Of a stretch of DNA of 64,000 nucleotides, positions 8,327 through 15,195 are shown piece by piece (positions within the stretch are counted from its first letter, which is position 1; the number at the start of each line of letters is the position of its first letter). The stretch spans positions 19,917-83,916 of the forward strand of contig CAZFGB010000073.1 of NCBI GenBank assembly GCA_964518405.1, in the 5' to 3' direction. Origin of the DNA: VXNE01 sp964518405 (lineage in GTDB: Bacteria; Pseudomonadota; Gammaproteobacteria; Pseudomonadales; Azotimanducaceae). The notes under the pieces were generated by a model that saw nothing but the letters and a program-made list of their open reading frames with translations, was not told where the DNA came from and ran no database searches. The position numbers and the translations under genes are program-made.

Positions 8327-8565
8327 GCGAACGGTGCCCCGTCCTCCGGGGCGGCCCGGAACACGTTGTACTCGGCGAGATCCACAATGTCGCCCGACAC
8401 GAACTTCAAGTCCTTATCCCGCACGCGCAGCGCGAATCCCGTTGTGTTGGGGTCCTTGCCGATCGCCTTGCCCGCATACGCCTCCTGCAGAATCACCGCC
8501 GCGTCCACCCGCTGCTCGGCCGCAAAGAACGTCTCCCCGTTCACCTTGAACTCATATTTCTCCAT
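8323..8565 (-). CDS. Ubiquitin-like protein (multiubiquitin-domain type, single copy)
   Basis: 80 residues, first gene of the operon. The pattern is that of a small beta-grasp modifier: MEKYEFKVNGETFFAAEQ (two strands), VDAAVILQEAYAG (helix), FALRVRDKDLKFVSGDIVDL (strands), then YNVFRAAPEDGAPFA. It resembles one unit of the bacterial multiubiquitin domain; here there is only one unit. The C-terminus has no Gly-Gly. The last glycine is Gly76, followed by Ala-Pro-Phe-Ala, a tail the JAB domain could trim to expose Gly76 (inference). A strong Shine-Dalgarno (AAGGAGA, plus-strand 8571-8577) lies 5 bases before ATG 8565. Its stop overlaps the E2-like start. Confidence 0.75.
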   Translation of the reverse strand: MEKYEFKVNGETFFAAEQRVDAAVILQEAYAGKAIGKDPNTTGFALRVRDKDLKFVSGDIVDLAEYNVFRAAPEDGAPFA

Positions 8566-8688
8566 TTCGGTCTCCTTCGACCTGTCCTACCATCCCCAAC
8601 GCTCGCGCCCGGTGGCGCGACGTGGTTTACGATAACATGTAATTCCGGTAAATTTTCAACCACTAGTTGACTAGAAGGGTACATAGAC
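8566..8688. promoter_or_regulatory. Divergent promoter region between the Ubl operon and the HTH-ImmA gene, with a palindrome
   Basis: 123 AT-richer bases separate the minus-strand Ubl operon from the plus-strand HTH-ImmA/PIN operon. A perfect inverted repeat CTAGT-TG-ACTAG lies at 8663-8674, 15 bases before ATG 8689. A second, imperfect palindrome (AATTCCGGTAAATT) lies at 8641-8654. The Ubl gene's Shine-Dalgarno is at 8571-8577 and an AAGGG for the HTH gene at 8675-8679. The palindrome is the natural candidate operator for the HTH protein, which could thereby control both operons. No clear -35/-10 pair can be fixed. Confidence 0.5.
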
Positions 8689-9768
8689 ATGCTCGCACAA
8701 CGGCTCCGGCTCGCGCGCAAGCGCGCGGGCCTTTCCATGCGTGCGCTCGCCGCACGGATGAATCCGAAAGTCACCGCCCAGGCGATCAGCAAATACGAGG
8801 CCGGCAAGATGCTCCCGTCCTCAGCCGTCCTCGTCGCCCTCGCAAAGGCCCTCGACGTGTCGCTGGATTTTCTCATGAGCGCGCAGGTCGAATCCCTCGA
8901 AGGAATCGAGTTCCGCAAGCACTCTGCGACCTCGGCCCGCGACCGCGCCCGGGCTGAGGCGATCCTCGTCGACAACCTTGAGCGCTACCTCGCCGTCGAG
9001 CAGATCCTCGACCTGCACGCCAGCACCGACTGGGTCGAACGGCGCCGCTACGACAGCGTCGCTGAGGAATCCGAAATAGACGCGAAGGCCGCCGAACTGC
9101 GCAACGTCTGGAGTCTCGGCATGGATCCCATACCGAGCCTCTGCGACCTACTTGAGGACAAAGGCATCAAAGTGGTCGAGGACGACCTGCCCGAGCGTGT
9201 CAATGGACTCGCCTGCCACGTCCTGCGCGGCGGCCGCATCGTCGCCGTGGCCGTTGTCGTGTCCAATCGGATCAACGTCGAGCGCAAGCGTTTCACTCTG
9301 GCTCACGAACTCGCGCACCGGATCATCCGCTCGACCGGCAATCCCGCCGTCAACTTGGAGACGGCCATGAACCGGTTCGCCGGCGCCTTTCTCATGCCAG
9401 CCGCGCATCTCAGGGAAGAGGCCGGCGTCCGTCGCCACCGCATCACGTACTACGAAATCGTGCGTCTCAAGCACACCTATGGCGTTTCGGCCGCGGCACT
9501 CCTCGTTCGACTCGGCCAACTCGAGATTCTGCCGGCCTCCGCCGTGCGCCACGCGTTCACGACCTACGCGCGCTCTTGGCGCAAGACCGAACCGGCACCG
9601 ATTGACGGCGACTCCGGCTTCGCGGCGTTCGAGAAACCCCGCCGTTTCAAGCGCCTCGTCTCGCGCGCCGTGGCCGAAGAACTGATTTCCCCTGTCCGCG
9701 CCGCCACGCTCCTCGACCGGCCCCTGGAATACGTCGAGCGGCAGATCAGCGGGCCGCTGACCCAGTGA
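8689..9768 (+). CDS. XRE-family HTH regulator fused to ImmA/IrrE metallopeptidase
   Basis: 359 residues. Residues 4-64 are a Cro/C1-type helix-turn-helix (LRLARKRAGLSMRALAARM, AISKYEAGK, LAKALDVSLDFLMS). Residues about 145-290 are an ImmA/IrrE zinc-peptidase domain with the HExxH motif at His206-Glu207-His210 (FTLAHELAHRI) and the downstream acidic helix ETAMNRFAGAFLMP that supplies the third ligand. Such proteins repress their own operon and can inactivate repressors by cleavage in phages and mobile elements. It overlaps the PIN gene downstream by 4 bases (GTGA) and diverges from the Ubl operon. The pairing suggests a toxin-antitoxin-like unit or a damage- or phage-responsive regulator; this is inference. 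Confidence 0.88.
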   Translation: MLAQRLRLARKRAGLSMRALAARMNPKVTAQAISKYEAGKMLPSSAVLVALAKALDVSLDFLMSAQVESLEGIEFRKHSATSARDRARAEAILVDNLERYLAVEQILDLHASTDWVERRRYDSVAEESEIDAKAAELRNVWSLGMDPIPSLCDLLEDKGIKVVEDDLPERVNGLACHVLRGGRIVAVAVVVSNRINVERKRFTLAHELAHRIIRSTGNPAVNLETAMNRFAGAFLMPAAHLREEAGVRRHRITYYEIVRLKHTYGVSAAALLVRLGQLEILPASAVRHAFTTYARSWRKTEPAPIDGDSGFAAFEKPRRFKRLVSRAVAEELISPVRAATLLDRPLEYVERQISGPLTQ

Positions 9769-10283
9769 CGCACGTTGTCGTAAACGACGCTTCCTGCCTC
9801 ATCGACCTCCGCAAGGGCGGCTTGTTGGCGGCGTTCGCCGCACTCCCGTTCCAAATCGTGGTGCCACTACCGGTGCGCGCCTCGGAAGTGCTCGACTTCA
9901 CGCGGGCGCATTGGCGGTCGCTGGACGGCGCCGGCATGATTACCTACGACCTTTCGCCCGACGAGGTCGGCGCGGCACTCGCTCTCAAAGCTCGGCACCC
10001 CGCCCTGTCGGCCAACGATTGCTTTTGTTACGTCACCGCCGAGGTGCTCTCCGGCATCCTGCTCACCGGCGACCGCCTGCTGCGCACTGTCGCCACCGAT
10101 GCTGGCCTGCCCGTCCATGGCGTCCTCTGGATCGTCGATCAACTGCACGCCGCCCAACTCTGTGCTGCCACCGTGCTGACCCGTGCGCTTCGCGCCTGGC
10201 AGGCCGATCCCACAGTCTTCCTGCCGGGGGAAGAGATCCTATTGCGCCTCGAAGCGTTGTCCCACCGAGGGTTGCACCCCTAG
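9765..10283 (+). CDS. PIN-like domain protein
   Basis: 172 residues, GTG start overlapping the stop of the HTH-ImmA gene. Acidic residues are spaced as in PIN nucleases: Asp8 (VVVNDASCLIDL), Glu41 (RASEVLDF), Asp85 (LSANDCFCYVTAE) and Asp103 (LLTGDRLLR). A C-terminal helical extension follows (about 125-172). PIN proteins are Mg-dependent RNases and often the toxin of a pair. The coupled upstream gene would be the partner/regulator. It is the last gene of the island before tRNA-Asp. The PIN assignment is from residue pattern. Confidence 0.7.
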   Translation: MTHVVVNDASCLIDLRKGGLLAAFAALPFQIVVPLPVRASEVLDFTRAHWRSLDGAGMITYDLSPDEVGAALALKARHPALSANDCFCYVTAEVLSGILLTGDRLLRTVATDAGLPVHGVLWIVDQLHAAQLCAATVLTRALRAWQADPTVFLPGEEILLRLEALSHRGLHP

Positions 10284-10299
10284 ATCAGCTGCATTGCCG

Positions 10300-10388
10300 T
10301 GAGTCGCGCAGTTCGCGACCCACGAAACGCCACGACATGTCACACCAACTCGTCGCCCCAAGGTTTCCACATTTGTGGTACGAGTTGG
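10300..10388. repeat. Hairpin and nested inverted repeat next to the right island end
   Basis: This noncoding stretch has two strong foldable elements. GTGAGTCGCG and CGCGACCCAC (10300-10324) pair over 10 bp with one mismatch. Then CCAACTCGT (10345-10353) pairs perfectly with ACGAGTTGG (10380-10388), enclosing the small palindrome CCACATTTGTGG (10367-10378). No T-run follows, so these are not ordinary terminators. They lie 30 bases from the attR-like repeat, where integrase or excisionase arm sites would be expected; that role is inference. Confidence 0.55.
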
Positions 10389-10417
10389 GGTACGATCCCC
10401 ATAACATATTGTTTTTA

Positions 10418-10440
10418 TTGAAGTGTTGGCGGAGCGGACG
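10418..10440. repeat. attR-like direct repeat within the tRNA-Asp 3' end
   Basis: Identical over 23 bases to 1386-1408. Here the repeat is part of the intact tRNA-Asp gene: bases 10427-10440 are the tRNA 3' end with CCA and 10418-10426 lie beyond it. The bases flanking the two copies differ (A/T before, G/T after), so the identity ends sharply. Together the pair bounds an island of about 9.0 kb. Confidence 0.85.
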
Positions 10441-10504
10441 GGACTCGAACCCGCGACCCCTGGCGTGACAGGCCAGTATTCTAAACCGACTGAACTACCG
10501 CTCC
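10427..10504 (-). tRNA. tRNA-Asp (GTC)
   Basis: On the minus strand a full cloverleaf is read, beginning GGAGCGGTAGTTCAG and ending GTCCGCTCCGCCA with encoded CCA. Acceptor arms GGAGCGG/CCGCTCC pair perfectly. The anticodon loop is CTGTCAC with anticodon GTC. The TPsiC arm contains GGTTCGAGTCC. The D loop has one more T than the E. coli gene. It lies 9 bases downstream of tRNA-Val and is transcribed with it. Its 3' end is the integration site of the island to the left. Confidence 0.96.
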
Positions 10505-10513
10505 GTACGGGCG

Positions 10514-10590
10514 TGGTGGGTGTTGCAGGGTTTGAACCTGCGACCTACGGCTTGTAAGGCCGTCGCTCTCCCAACTGAGCTAAACACCCC
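10514..10590 (-). tRNA. tRNA-Val (TAC)
   Basis: The minus strand gives a complete tRNA beginning GGGGTGTTTAGCTCAG and ending CAACACCCACCA with encoded CCA. The anticodon stem ACGGC/GCCGT encloses the loop CTTACAA, anticodon TAC. The TPsiC arm contains GGTTCAAACC. It is the first gene of a Val-Asp tRNA operon driven by the promoter at 10607-10634. Confidence 0.96.
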
Positions 10591-10606
10591 GCGCTGGCGA
10601 CCGCGT

Positions 10607-10634
10607 ATCTTACCGTTGGCCATGGGACTGTCAA
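10607..10634 (-). promoter_or_regulatory. Sigma-70 promoter of the tRNA-Val/tRNA-Asp operon
   Basis: On the minus strand there is a perfect -35 TTGACA (plus-strand 10629-10634), a 16-base spacer and a -10 TAAGAT (10607-10612). The first tRNA base, 10590, is 16 bases downstream. The stretch after the -10 is GC-rich (ACGCGGTCGCC), the discriminator type of stringently controlled stable-RNA promoters. Confidence 0.75.
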
Positions 10635-10775
10635 ATACGCTGTACGAAGACGCGATTCCGGTGAAAAGGTGGTCGCTCGGACAAGGTTGGCCTTGCGACA
10701 CGGTGACTTGAAGGCGCGAGACGCCTGCGAAGCGCCTAGAATGGATGCCGGATCCGCAACCGCCACGAGCCGCGC

Positions 10776-11198
10776 ATGATCGAGGGCATCGCCTACCTGA
10801 TCGCCATAGCGACTTCGGCAATTTGCGTGGGAATCCACTATGGAACGCTGCGTTTCCTGAGTTCCCGCCCCCTGCATCGCCACCGTCATGGCGTCCCGCT
10901 GACGGTGGCCGTGATGATCGTGGCGCACTTCGTGGAAATCGGATTGTTCGCCGGCGTCTACGCGTCGCTATCGGGCACCGCCTTCGGATCGGTGCACGGC
11001 GCCGAGACGTTTCTCGACCACATGTACTTCTCGGGCACCGCCTACACCACGCTCGGCATCGGCGACCTGGTGCCGCTCGGGGCGCTGCGGGCGGTGACAG
11101 CCGCCGAAGCGATCGCCGGTCTCGTGTTCATCGCATGGTCCGCTTCCTTCGCGTTCATCCAGATGCAACGCGCCTGGGGCGACGAGGGACCGCAGTGA
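10776..11198 (+). CDS. Small ion-channel protein (two-TM K+ channel type)
   Basis: 140 residues with three hydrophobic segments (about 3-22, 42-65, 103-128). The pore loop AYTTLGIGDLVP (selectivity filter TTLGIGD at 91-97) lies before the last helix, as in Ion_trans_2 channels, where the filter is usually T-x-G-[YF]-G-D; here Ile replaces the aromatic residue. No C-terminal RCK/TrkA-N domain is present, so gating is unknown. The SulP transporter gene follows 49 bases downstream on the same strand. It could pass K+ or be less selective because of the Ile in the filter. Confidence 0.75.
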   Translation: MIEGIAYLIAIATSAICVGIHYGTLRFLSSRPLHRHRHGVPLTVAVMIVAHFVEIGLFAGVYASLSGTAFGSVHGAETFLDHMYFSGTAYTTLGIGDLVPLGALRAVTAAEAIAGLVFIAWSASFAFIQMQRAWGDEGPQ

Positions 11199-11247
11199 AG
11201 CGGATATCGGGGCAACAGGATCGACGGCGACGGAAGCGGCCACCCGG

Positions 11248-12963
11248 ATGAAACGCTGGACCCGATACGTACCGATCATCGCCGCCCTGCGCCACTATCG
11301 CCGCAGCGACTTCGGCTACGACCTGGTGGCCGGACTGGTGCTCGGCGTCGTCACGGTCCCCCAGGCCGTCGCCTATGCATTCCTGGCGGGATTGCCCGCG
11401 CAGGCCGGGCTCTATGCGTGCCTCGCGCCGATGGTGATCTATGCCGTTCTCGGTTCTTCGCGCCAACTCATCGTCGGTCCCGTCGCGATCGCCGCGCTCA
11501 TGGTTGCGGCGACAGTGGCGGAACACGCGCCCGCGCACTCGGACGCCTATCTCGGAATCACCACCATCGTCTGCCTGCAGGTCGGCATCCTGCTCTTGCT
11601 GCTGCGGCTTCTCAGGATGGGCGGGATCGTCAACCTGCTGAGCTATCCCGTTATCACGGGGTTCGTCAACGCGGCAGCGATCCTGATCATCATCAGCCAA
11701 CTGCCCGCATTCACCGGCATCGCCATAGACCGGGGCGACAACGCGGCGGACCGGCTCGCCCAGCTTCTCCACAGCATCGGAAGCCTCCATCCCGTCGCGG
11801 TCGGCATCGGCATCGCAAGTCTCGCCGGCGTATGGCTTGTCCGCCGCTACGCGGGTCTGGCCATGCGGGATCGCGACCATCCGATCAGCCGGACCGGCCC
11901 GATGATCGTGGCCATCGCCGGCACCGGCGCCGTAGCGATATTCGGACTCGGCGTCGATACCGTGGGTTTCGTTCCCGCCGGACTTCCCGAGTTCGCGCCG
12001 CCTCCTTTCGACGTCGCGCTCTGGCTGGACCTCGCCCCCGCAGCCGCAATGATCGCGCTGGTCACCTACATCGAGAGTTTTTCGATCGGCACGACGCTGG
12101 CGTCGAGGCAGCGCAGCCGCATCGACGCCTCGCAGGAACTCGTCGCCCTCGGCACCGCAAACATCGGCGCGGCGTTCACCGGCGCCTACCCCGTAGCGGG
12201 CAGTTTCTCCAAGTCGAGCGTCAACGTCGCCGCCGGCGCGCGAACACCGCTCAGCGCGCTGGTCTGCGTGGGAGTGATCGCGGCGACGCTGCTGTGGTTG
12301 ACGCCGCTGTTCGCAAACCTGCCGCACGCGACGCTCGCGGCGATCATCATCGCGGCCATCGTCGGAATCATCGACTTCTCGATGCTGCGGGAGCACTGGC
12401 GCTTCTTTCCCGGCGACGTGGTGGTGCATTTCCTGGCGCTCGGCGGGGTGCTGCTGCTCGGCGTGACGCCCGGTTTGCTGCTCGGCGTCGCCGCCGCCAT
12501 CGTGCTGTTCGTGCATCGCTCCAGCAGGCCCCACATCGCCGTCGTCGGACGGCTCGGCGACTCGGTCCATTTCCGCAACGTCGATCGGTACGCCACCGAG
12601 ACCTTCCCCCATGTCGCCGCCGTCCGTCTCGACGCAAACCTCTACTTCGCCAACGCGAATCAGGCGGAGGATCGGTTCCTGGCGATCGCGGAGCGGCACA
12701 ACGAAGCGCGCCACCTGGTGATCGTGTGCAGCGCCATCAACTTCATCGATACCACCGGACTCGAAATGCTGCGGCGCCTCAACCACACGCTCGATTCCCT
12801 CGGCGTCGCGCTGCACCTGTCCGAAGTGAAGGGTCCGGTGCGGGACCAGCTGGAGTCGACCAGCCTCGTCGACGAACTCACCGGCAACCTGTACCTCACA
12901 ACCGATGAAGCCATGCGGGAGCTTTCCGCACCCGCGAACCGGGCGACCGGGGAAGAACCATAG
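11248..12963 (+). CDS. SulP-family inorganic anion transporter with STAS domain
   Basis: 571 residues. The N-terminal membrane domain (about 20-420) opens with the SulP signature DLVAGLVLGVVTVPQAVAYA followed by FLAGLPAQAGLYAC. It contains SFSKSSVNVAAGARTPLSAL in the core and about 10-12 helices. A cytoplasmic STAS domain (about 440-560) contains AVRLDANLYFANANQAEDRF and INFIDTTGLEMLRRLNHTL, with the conserved aspartate-threonine of anti-sigma-antagonist folds. Members move sulfate, bicarbonate, or other anions with H+ or Na+; the substrate is not predictable here. It is coded just after the channel gene, possibly co-transcribed. Confidence 0.93.
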   Translation: MKRWTRYVPIIAALRHYRRSDFGYDLVAGLVLGVVTVPQAVAYAFLAGLPAQAGLYACLAPMVIYAVLGSSRQLIVGPVAIAALMVAATVAEHAPAHSDAYLGITTIVCLQVGILLLLLRLLRMGGIVNLLSYPVITGFVNAAAILIIISQLPAFTGIAIDRGDNAADRLAQLLHSIGSLHPVAVGIGIASLAGVWLVRRYAGLAMRDRDHPISRTGPMIVAIAGTGAVAIFGLGVDTVGFVPAGLPEFAPPPFDVALWLDLAPAAAMIALVTYIESFSIGTTLASRQRSRIDASQELVALGTANIGAAFTGAYPVAGSFSKSSVNVAAGARTPLSALVCVGVIAATLLWLTPLFANLPHATLAAIIIAAIVGIIDFSMLREHWRFFPGDVVVHFLALGGVLLLGVTPGLLLGVAAAIVLFVHRSSRPHIAVVGRLGDSVHFRNVDRYATETFPHVAAVRLDANLYFANANQAEDRFLAIAERHNEARHLVIVCSAINFIDTTGLEMLRRLNHTLDSLGVALHLSEVKGPVRDQLESTSLVDELTGNLYLTTDEAMRELSAPANRATGEEP

Positions 12964-13047
12964 ATCCTGGCCTCCACCATCGGAAGTTGCCGAAATCTCA
13001 CACTTTTGCCAATCTGACGGGACACCAGCGGATCCATTGGCGGCGAC

Positions 13048-14601
13048 ATGTACCCGGGACATTGGGCAAAGGTTGTTCCCGACAAGGCGGCGGTGATCGA
13101 TAGCGCGACGGGCGCGCGGCGAACTTACGGCGAACTGAATGATCGCTCGAACCAACTGGCCCAGTTCCTGTTCGACAAGGGACTGCGGCGCGGCGACCAC
13201 ATCTCCATCTTCGCCGAGAACCATCTCTCTTGGTTCGATATCGTCTGGGCCGCGCTGCGGTCAGGGTTGTACCTGACCACCATCAACCGCTATCTCGCGG
13301 ATGAAGAGGCCGGCTACATCCTCGACAACTCCGGGTCGCAGGCACTCATTGCCTCCCGCGCCCGCGCGGACGTGGCGGCAAGTCTCCACAGGTTCGCGCC
13401 GGCCTGCCGTACGTGGCTGATGCTCGACGGCGCCGTCGATGGCTACCTGGACTTCGAGCAGACCATCGCGGAATACGCTGCGGAACCGCTGGCCGAGGAA
13501 CCCGCGGGAAGGACCATGCTATACAGTTCCGGCACCACCGGCCGGCCGAAGGGAGTCCTGCGGCCGCTGCCGGACGCGCCCATTTCGGAGGACGCCGGAC
13601 CCTTGCGCGCGCTGCTCGCAAAGCTCTGGAGCTTCGACGAAAACACCGTATACCTTTCTCCCGCGCCTCTCTACCACGCTGCGCCGCTCGGCTTCAGCGC
13701 ATATACGCAGTCTCTCGGCGGCACTGTCGTGTACATGCCGCGATTCGATGCCGCGCGGGCTCTGCAAGCCATCGAGGACCATGGGGTGACGCACAGTCAG
13801 TGGGTGCCCACGATGTTCTCCCGCATGCTGAAGCTCGATGCGTCCGAGCGCCGGCGCTACGACCTGTCTTCGCACAGGGTAGCGATCCATGCTGCCGCGC
13901 CCTGCCCGCCAAGGGTCAAGGAACAGATGTTCGAGTGGTGGGGGAAGATCATCCACGAGTACTACGGCGGGACCGAGATCAATGGATTCACCCATGCGGG
14001 GCCGGACGAGTGGCTGCAACACCGCGGCACCGTGGGCAAACCGATCACCGGCGCCATCCGCATCTGCGGCGACGACGGCGCGGAAGTGCCCGTCGGCGAG
14101 ACGGGCGTGGTCTATTTCGAGATGCCGGCGACAACGTTCGAATACCTGAACGAGCCCGAAAAGACCCGGGACGCGCAACATGCCGAACATTCCGACTGGA
14201 TCACCCTCGGCGATGTCGGCCATGTCGACGCGGACGGTTATCTCTACCTCACCGACCGCGCCACCTACATGATCATTTCCGGCGGCGTGAACATCTATCC
14301 GCAGGAAGTCGAGAACGCGCTGATCCTCCATCCCAAGGTGCTCGACGTCGCCGTCATCGGCGCGCCCGACGAAGAAATGGGCGAGGAAGTACGAGCGGTC
14401 GTGCAACCGGCGGAAGGCGCCGTGCCGGGGTCAGAGCTCGAAGCGGAACTCATCGCCTATGCAAGGGAGAACATCGCGCATTACAAGTGTCCCAAAGCCG
14501 TCGACTTCCGGGACGAACTGCCCCGGCTGCCCACCGGCAAGCTCTATAAGCGATTCCTGCGAGACGAATACTGGGGCAGACGCGGGTCGCGCATCGTCTA
14601 G
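13048..14601 (+). CDS. Acyl-CoA synthetase (AMP-forming)
   Basis: 517 residues of the ANL superfamily. The P-loop is TMLYSSGTTGRPKGVLRPLP at about 156-175. The A5-type motif is YYGGTEINGF, A7 is SDWITLGDVGHVDADGYLYL, A8 is DRATYMIISGGVNIYPQEVE, and the catalytic lysine motif LPRLPTGKLYKRFL lies at the end. It ATP-activates a carboxylic acid (fatty or aromatic) to the CoA thioester. The N-terminus (MYPGHWAKVVPDKAAV) is slightly short but complete. It fits the many acyl-CoA enzymes in this window. The ChaC-like gene starts 1 base after its stop, so the two are probably co-transcribed. Confidence 0.92.
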   Translation: MYPGHWAKVVPDKAAVIDSATGARRTYGELNDRSNQLAQFLFDKGLRRGDHISIFAENHLSWFDIVWAALRSGLYLTTINRYLADEEAGYILDNSGSQALIASRARADVAASLHRFAPACRTWLMLDGAVDGYLDFEQTIAEYAAEPLAEEPAGRTMLYSSGTTGRPKGVLRPLPDAPISEDAGPLRALLAKLWSFDENTVYLSPAPLYHAAPLGFSAYTQSLGGTVVYMPRFDAARALQAIEDHGVTHSQWVPTMFSRMLKLDASERRRYDLSSHRVAIHAAAPCPPRVKEQMFEWWGKIIHEYYGGTEINGFTHAGPDEWLQHRGTVGKPITGAIRICGDDGAEVPVGETGVVYFEMPATTFEYLNEPEKTRDAQHAEHSDWITLGDVGHVDADGYLYLTDRATYMIISGGVNIYPQEVENALILHPKVLDVAVIGAPDEEMGEEVRAVVQPAEGAVPGSELEAELIAYARENIAHYKCPKAVDFRDELPRLPTGKLYKRFLRDEYWGRRGSRIV

Positions 14602-14602
14602 C

Positions 14603-15124
14603 GTGAACACCTCGGAGTGGGTATTCGGCTATGGCTCGCTCATCTGGCGCGCCGACTTCCCCTGGCTGGAACGACAATCCGCGGCGCTATCCGGTTGGGC
14701 ACGCAGGTTCTGGCAGGGCTCCCACGACCATCGCGGCGTCCCCGATGCGCCCGGCAGGGTCGTCACGTTGGCGCGGTCGCGGCACGAGACATGCGCGGGC
14801 GTGGCGTACCGCGTGGAACCGCACGTACTCGACCACCTCGATGACCGGGAGAAGAACGGCTACGACCGCGTTCCGGTCAGCCTGGCACTCGCCAGTGGCG
14901 AAGACGTGGACGGCGTCGTGTATATCGCGCCTATCGACAACTTCGCCTTCTTGGGAGACGCGCCGCTCGAGGAAATGGCGCGTCACATCCAGGGTTCGGC
15001 GGGACCGAGCGGCAGGAACGCGGATTACTTGCTGGAACTGGCCGCGGCGCTGCGCGACCTGGGCGCCGAGGACCCGCACGTCTTCGCGCTGGAAGCGGCC
15101 GTGCAGGAGGTTCAGCGCCGGTGA
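14603..15124 (+). CDS. ChaC-like gamma-glutamylcyclotransferase
   Basis: 173 residues from GTG 14603. The N-terminal WVFGYGSLIWRADFPW carries the G-Y-G-S-L substrate loop of ChaC proteins, which release 5-oxoproline from glutathione. The catalytic Glu is expected in LDHLDDREKNGYDRV. CAGVAYRV and GEDVDGVVYIA are further family strands. Cytosolic, with no signal peptide. It follows the acyl-CoA synthetase directly. Frames extending upstream are shadows of that gene. Confidence 0.88.
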   Translation: MNTSEWVFGYGSLIWRADFPWLERQSAALSGWARRFWQGSHDHRGVPDAPGRVVTLARSRHETCAGVAYRVEPHVLDHLDDREKNGYDRVPVSLALASGEDVDGVVYIAPIDNFAFLGDAPLEEMARHIQGSAGPSGRNADYLLELAAALRDLGAEDPHVFALEAAVQEVQRR

Positions 15125-15147
15125 ATCTGCGCGATCTCCCGTAGCTG

Positions 15148-15195
15148 TTGGCCATGCGCGTTCAAATGGTACAATAGATTGTATCTAATGTACCA
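15148..15195 (+). promoter_or_regulatory. Promoter and palindromic operator of the Xre/RES module
   Basis: A -35 TTGGCC (15148-15153), 16-base spacer and -10 TACAAT (15170-15175) precede the antitoxin gene. The -10 is inside a 29-base inverted repeat (15167-15195): left arm TGGTACAATAGAT, spacer TGT, right arm ATCTAATGTACCA, 12 of 13 positions pairing. This is the layout of an autoregulated toxin-antitoxin promoter. The right arm covers the ATG at 15188. Confidence 0.7.

Noticed and set aside
11155..13224. Long minus-strand open frame (689 codons) opposite the SulP gene
   Set aside because: Its product is rich in Arg, Asp, Gly and His with no domain, as expected for the antisense of a high-GC gene; the plus strand encodes a full SulP transporter.
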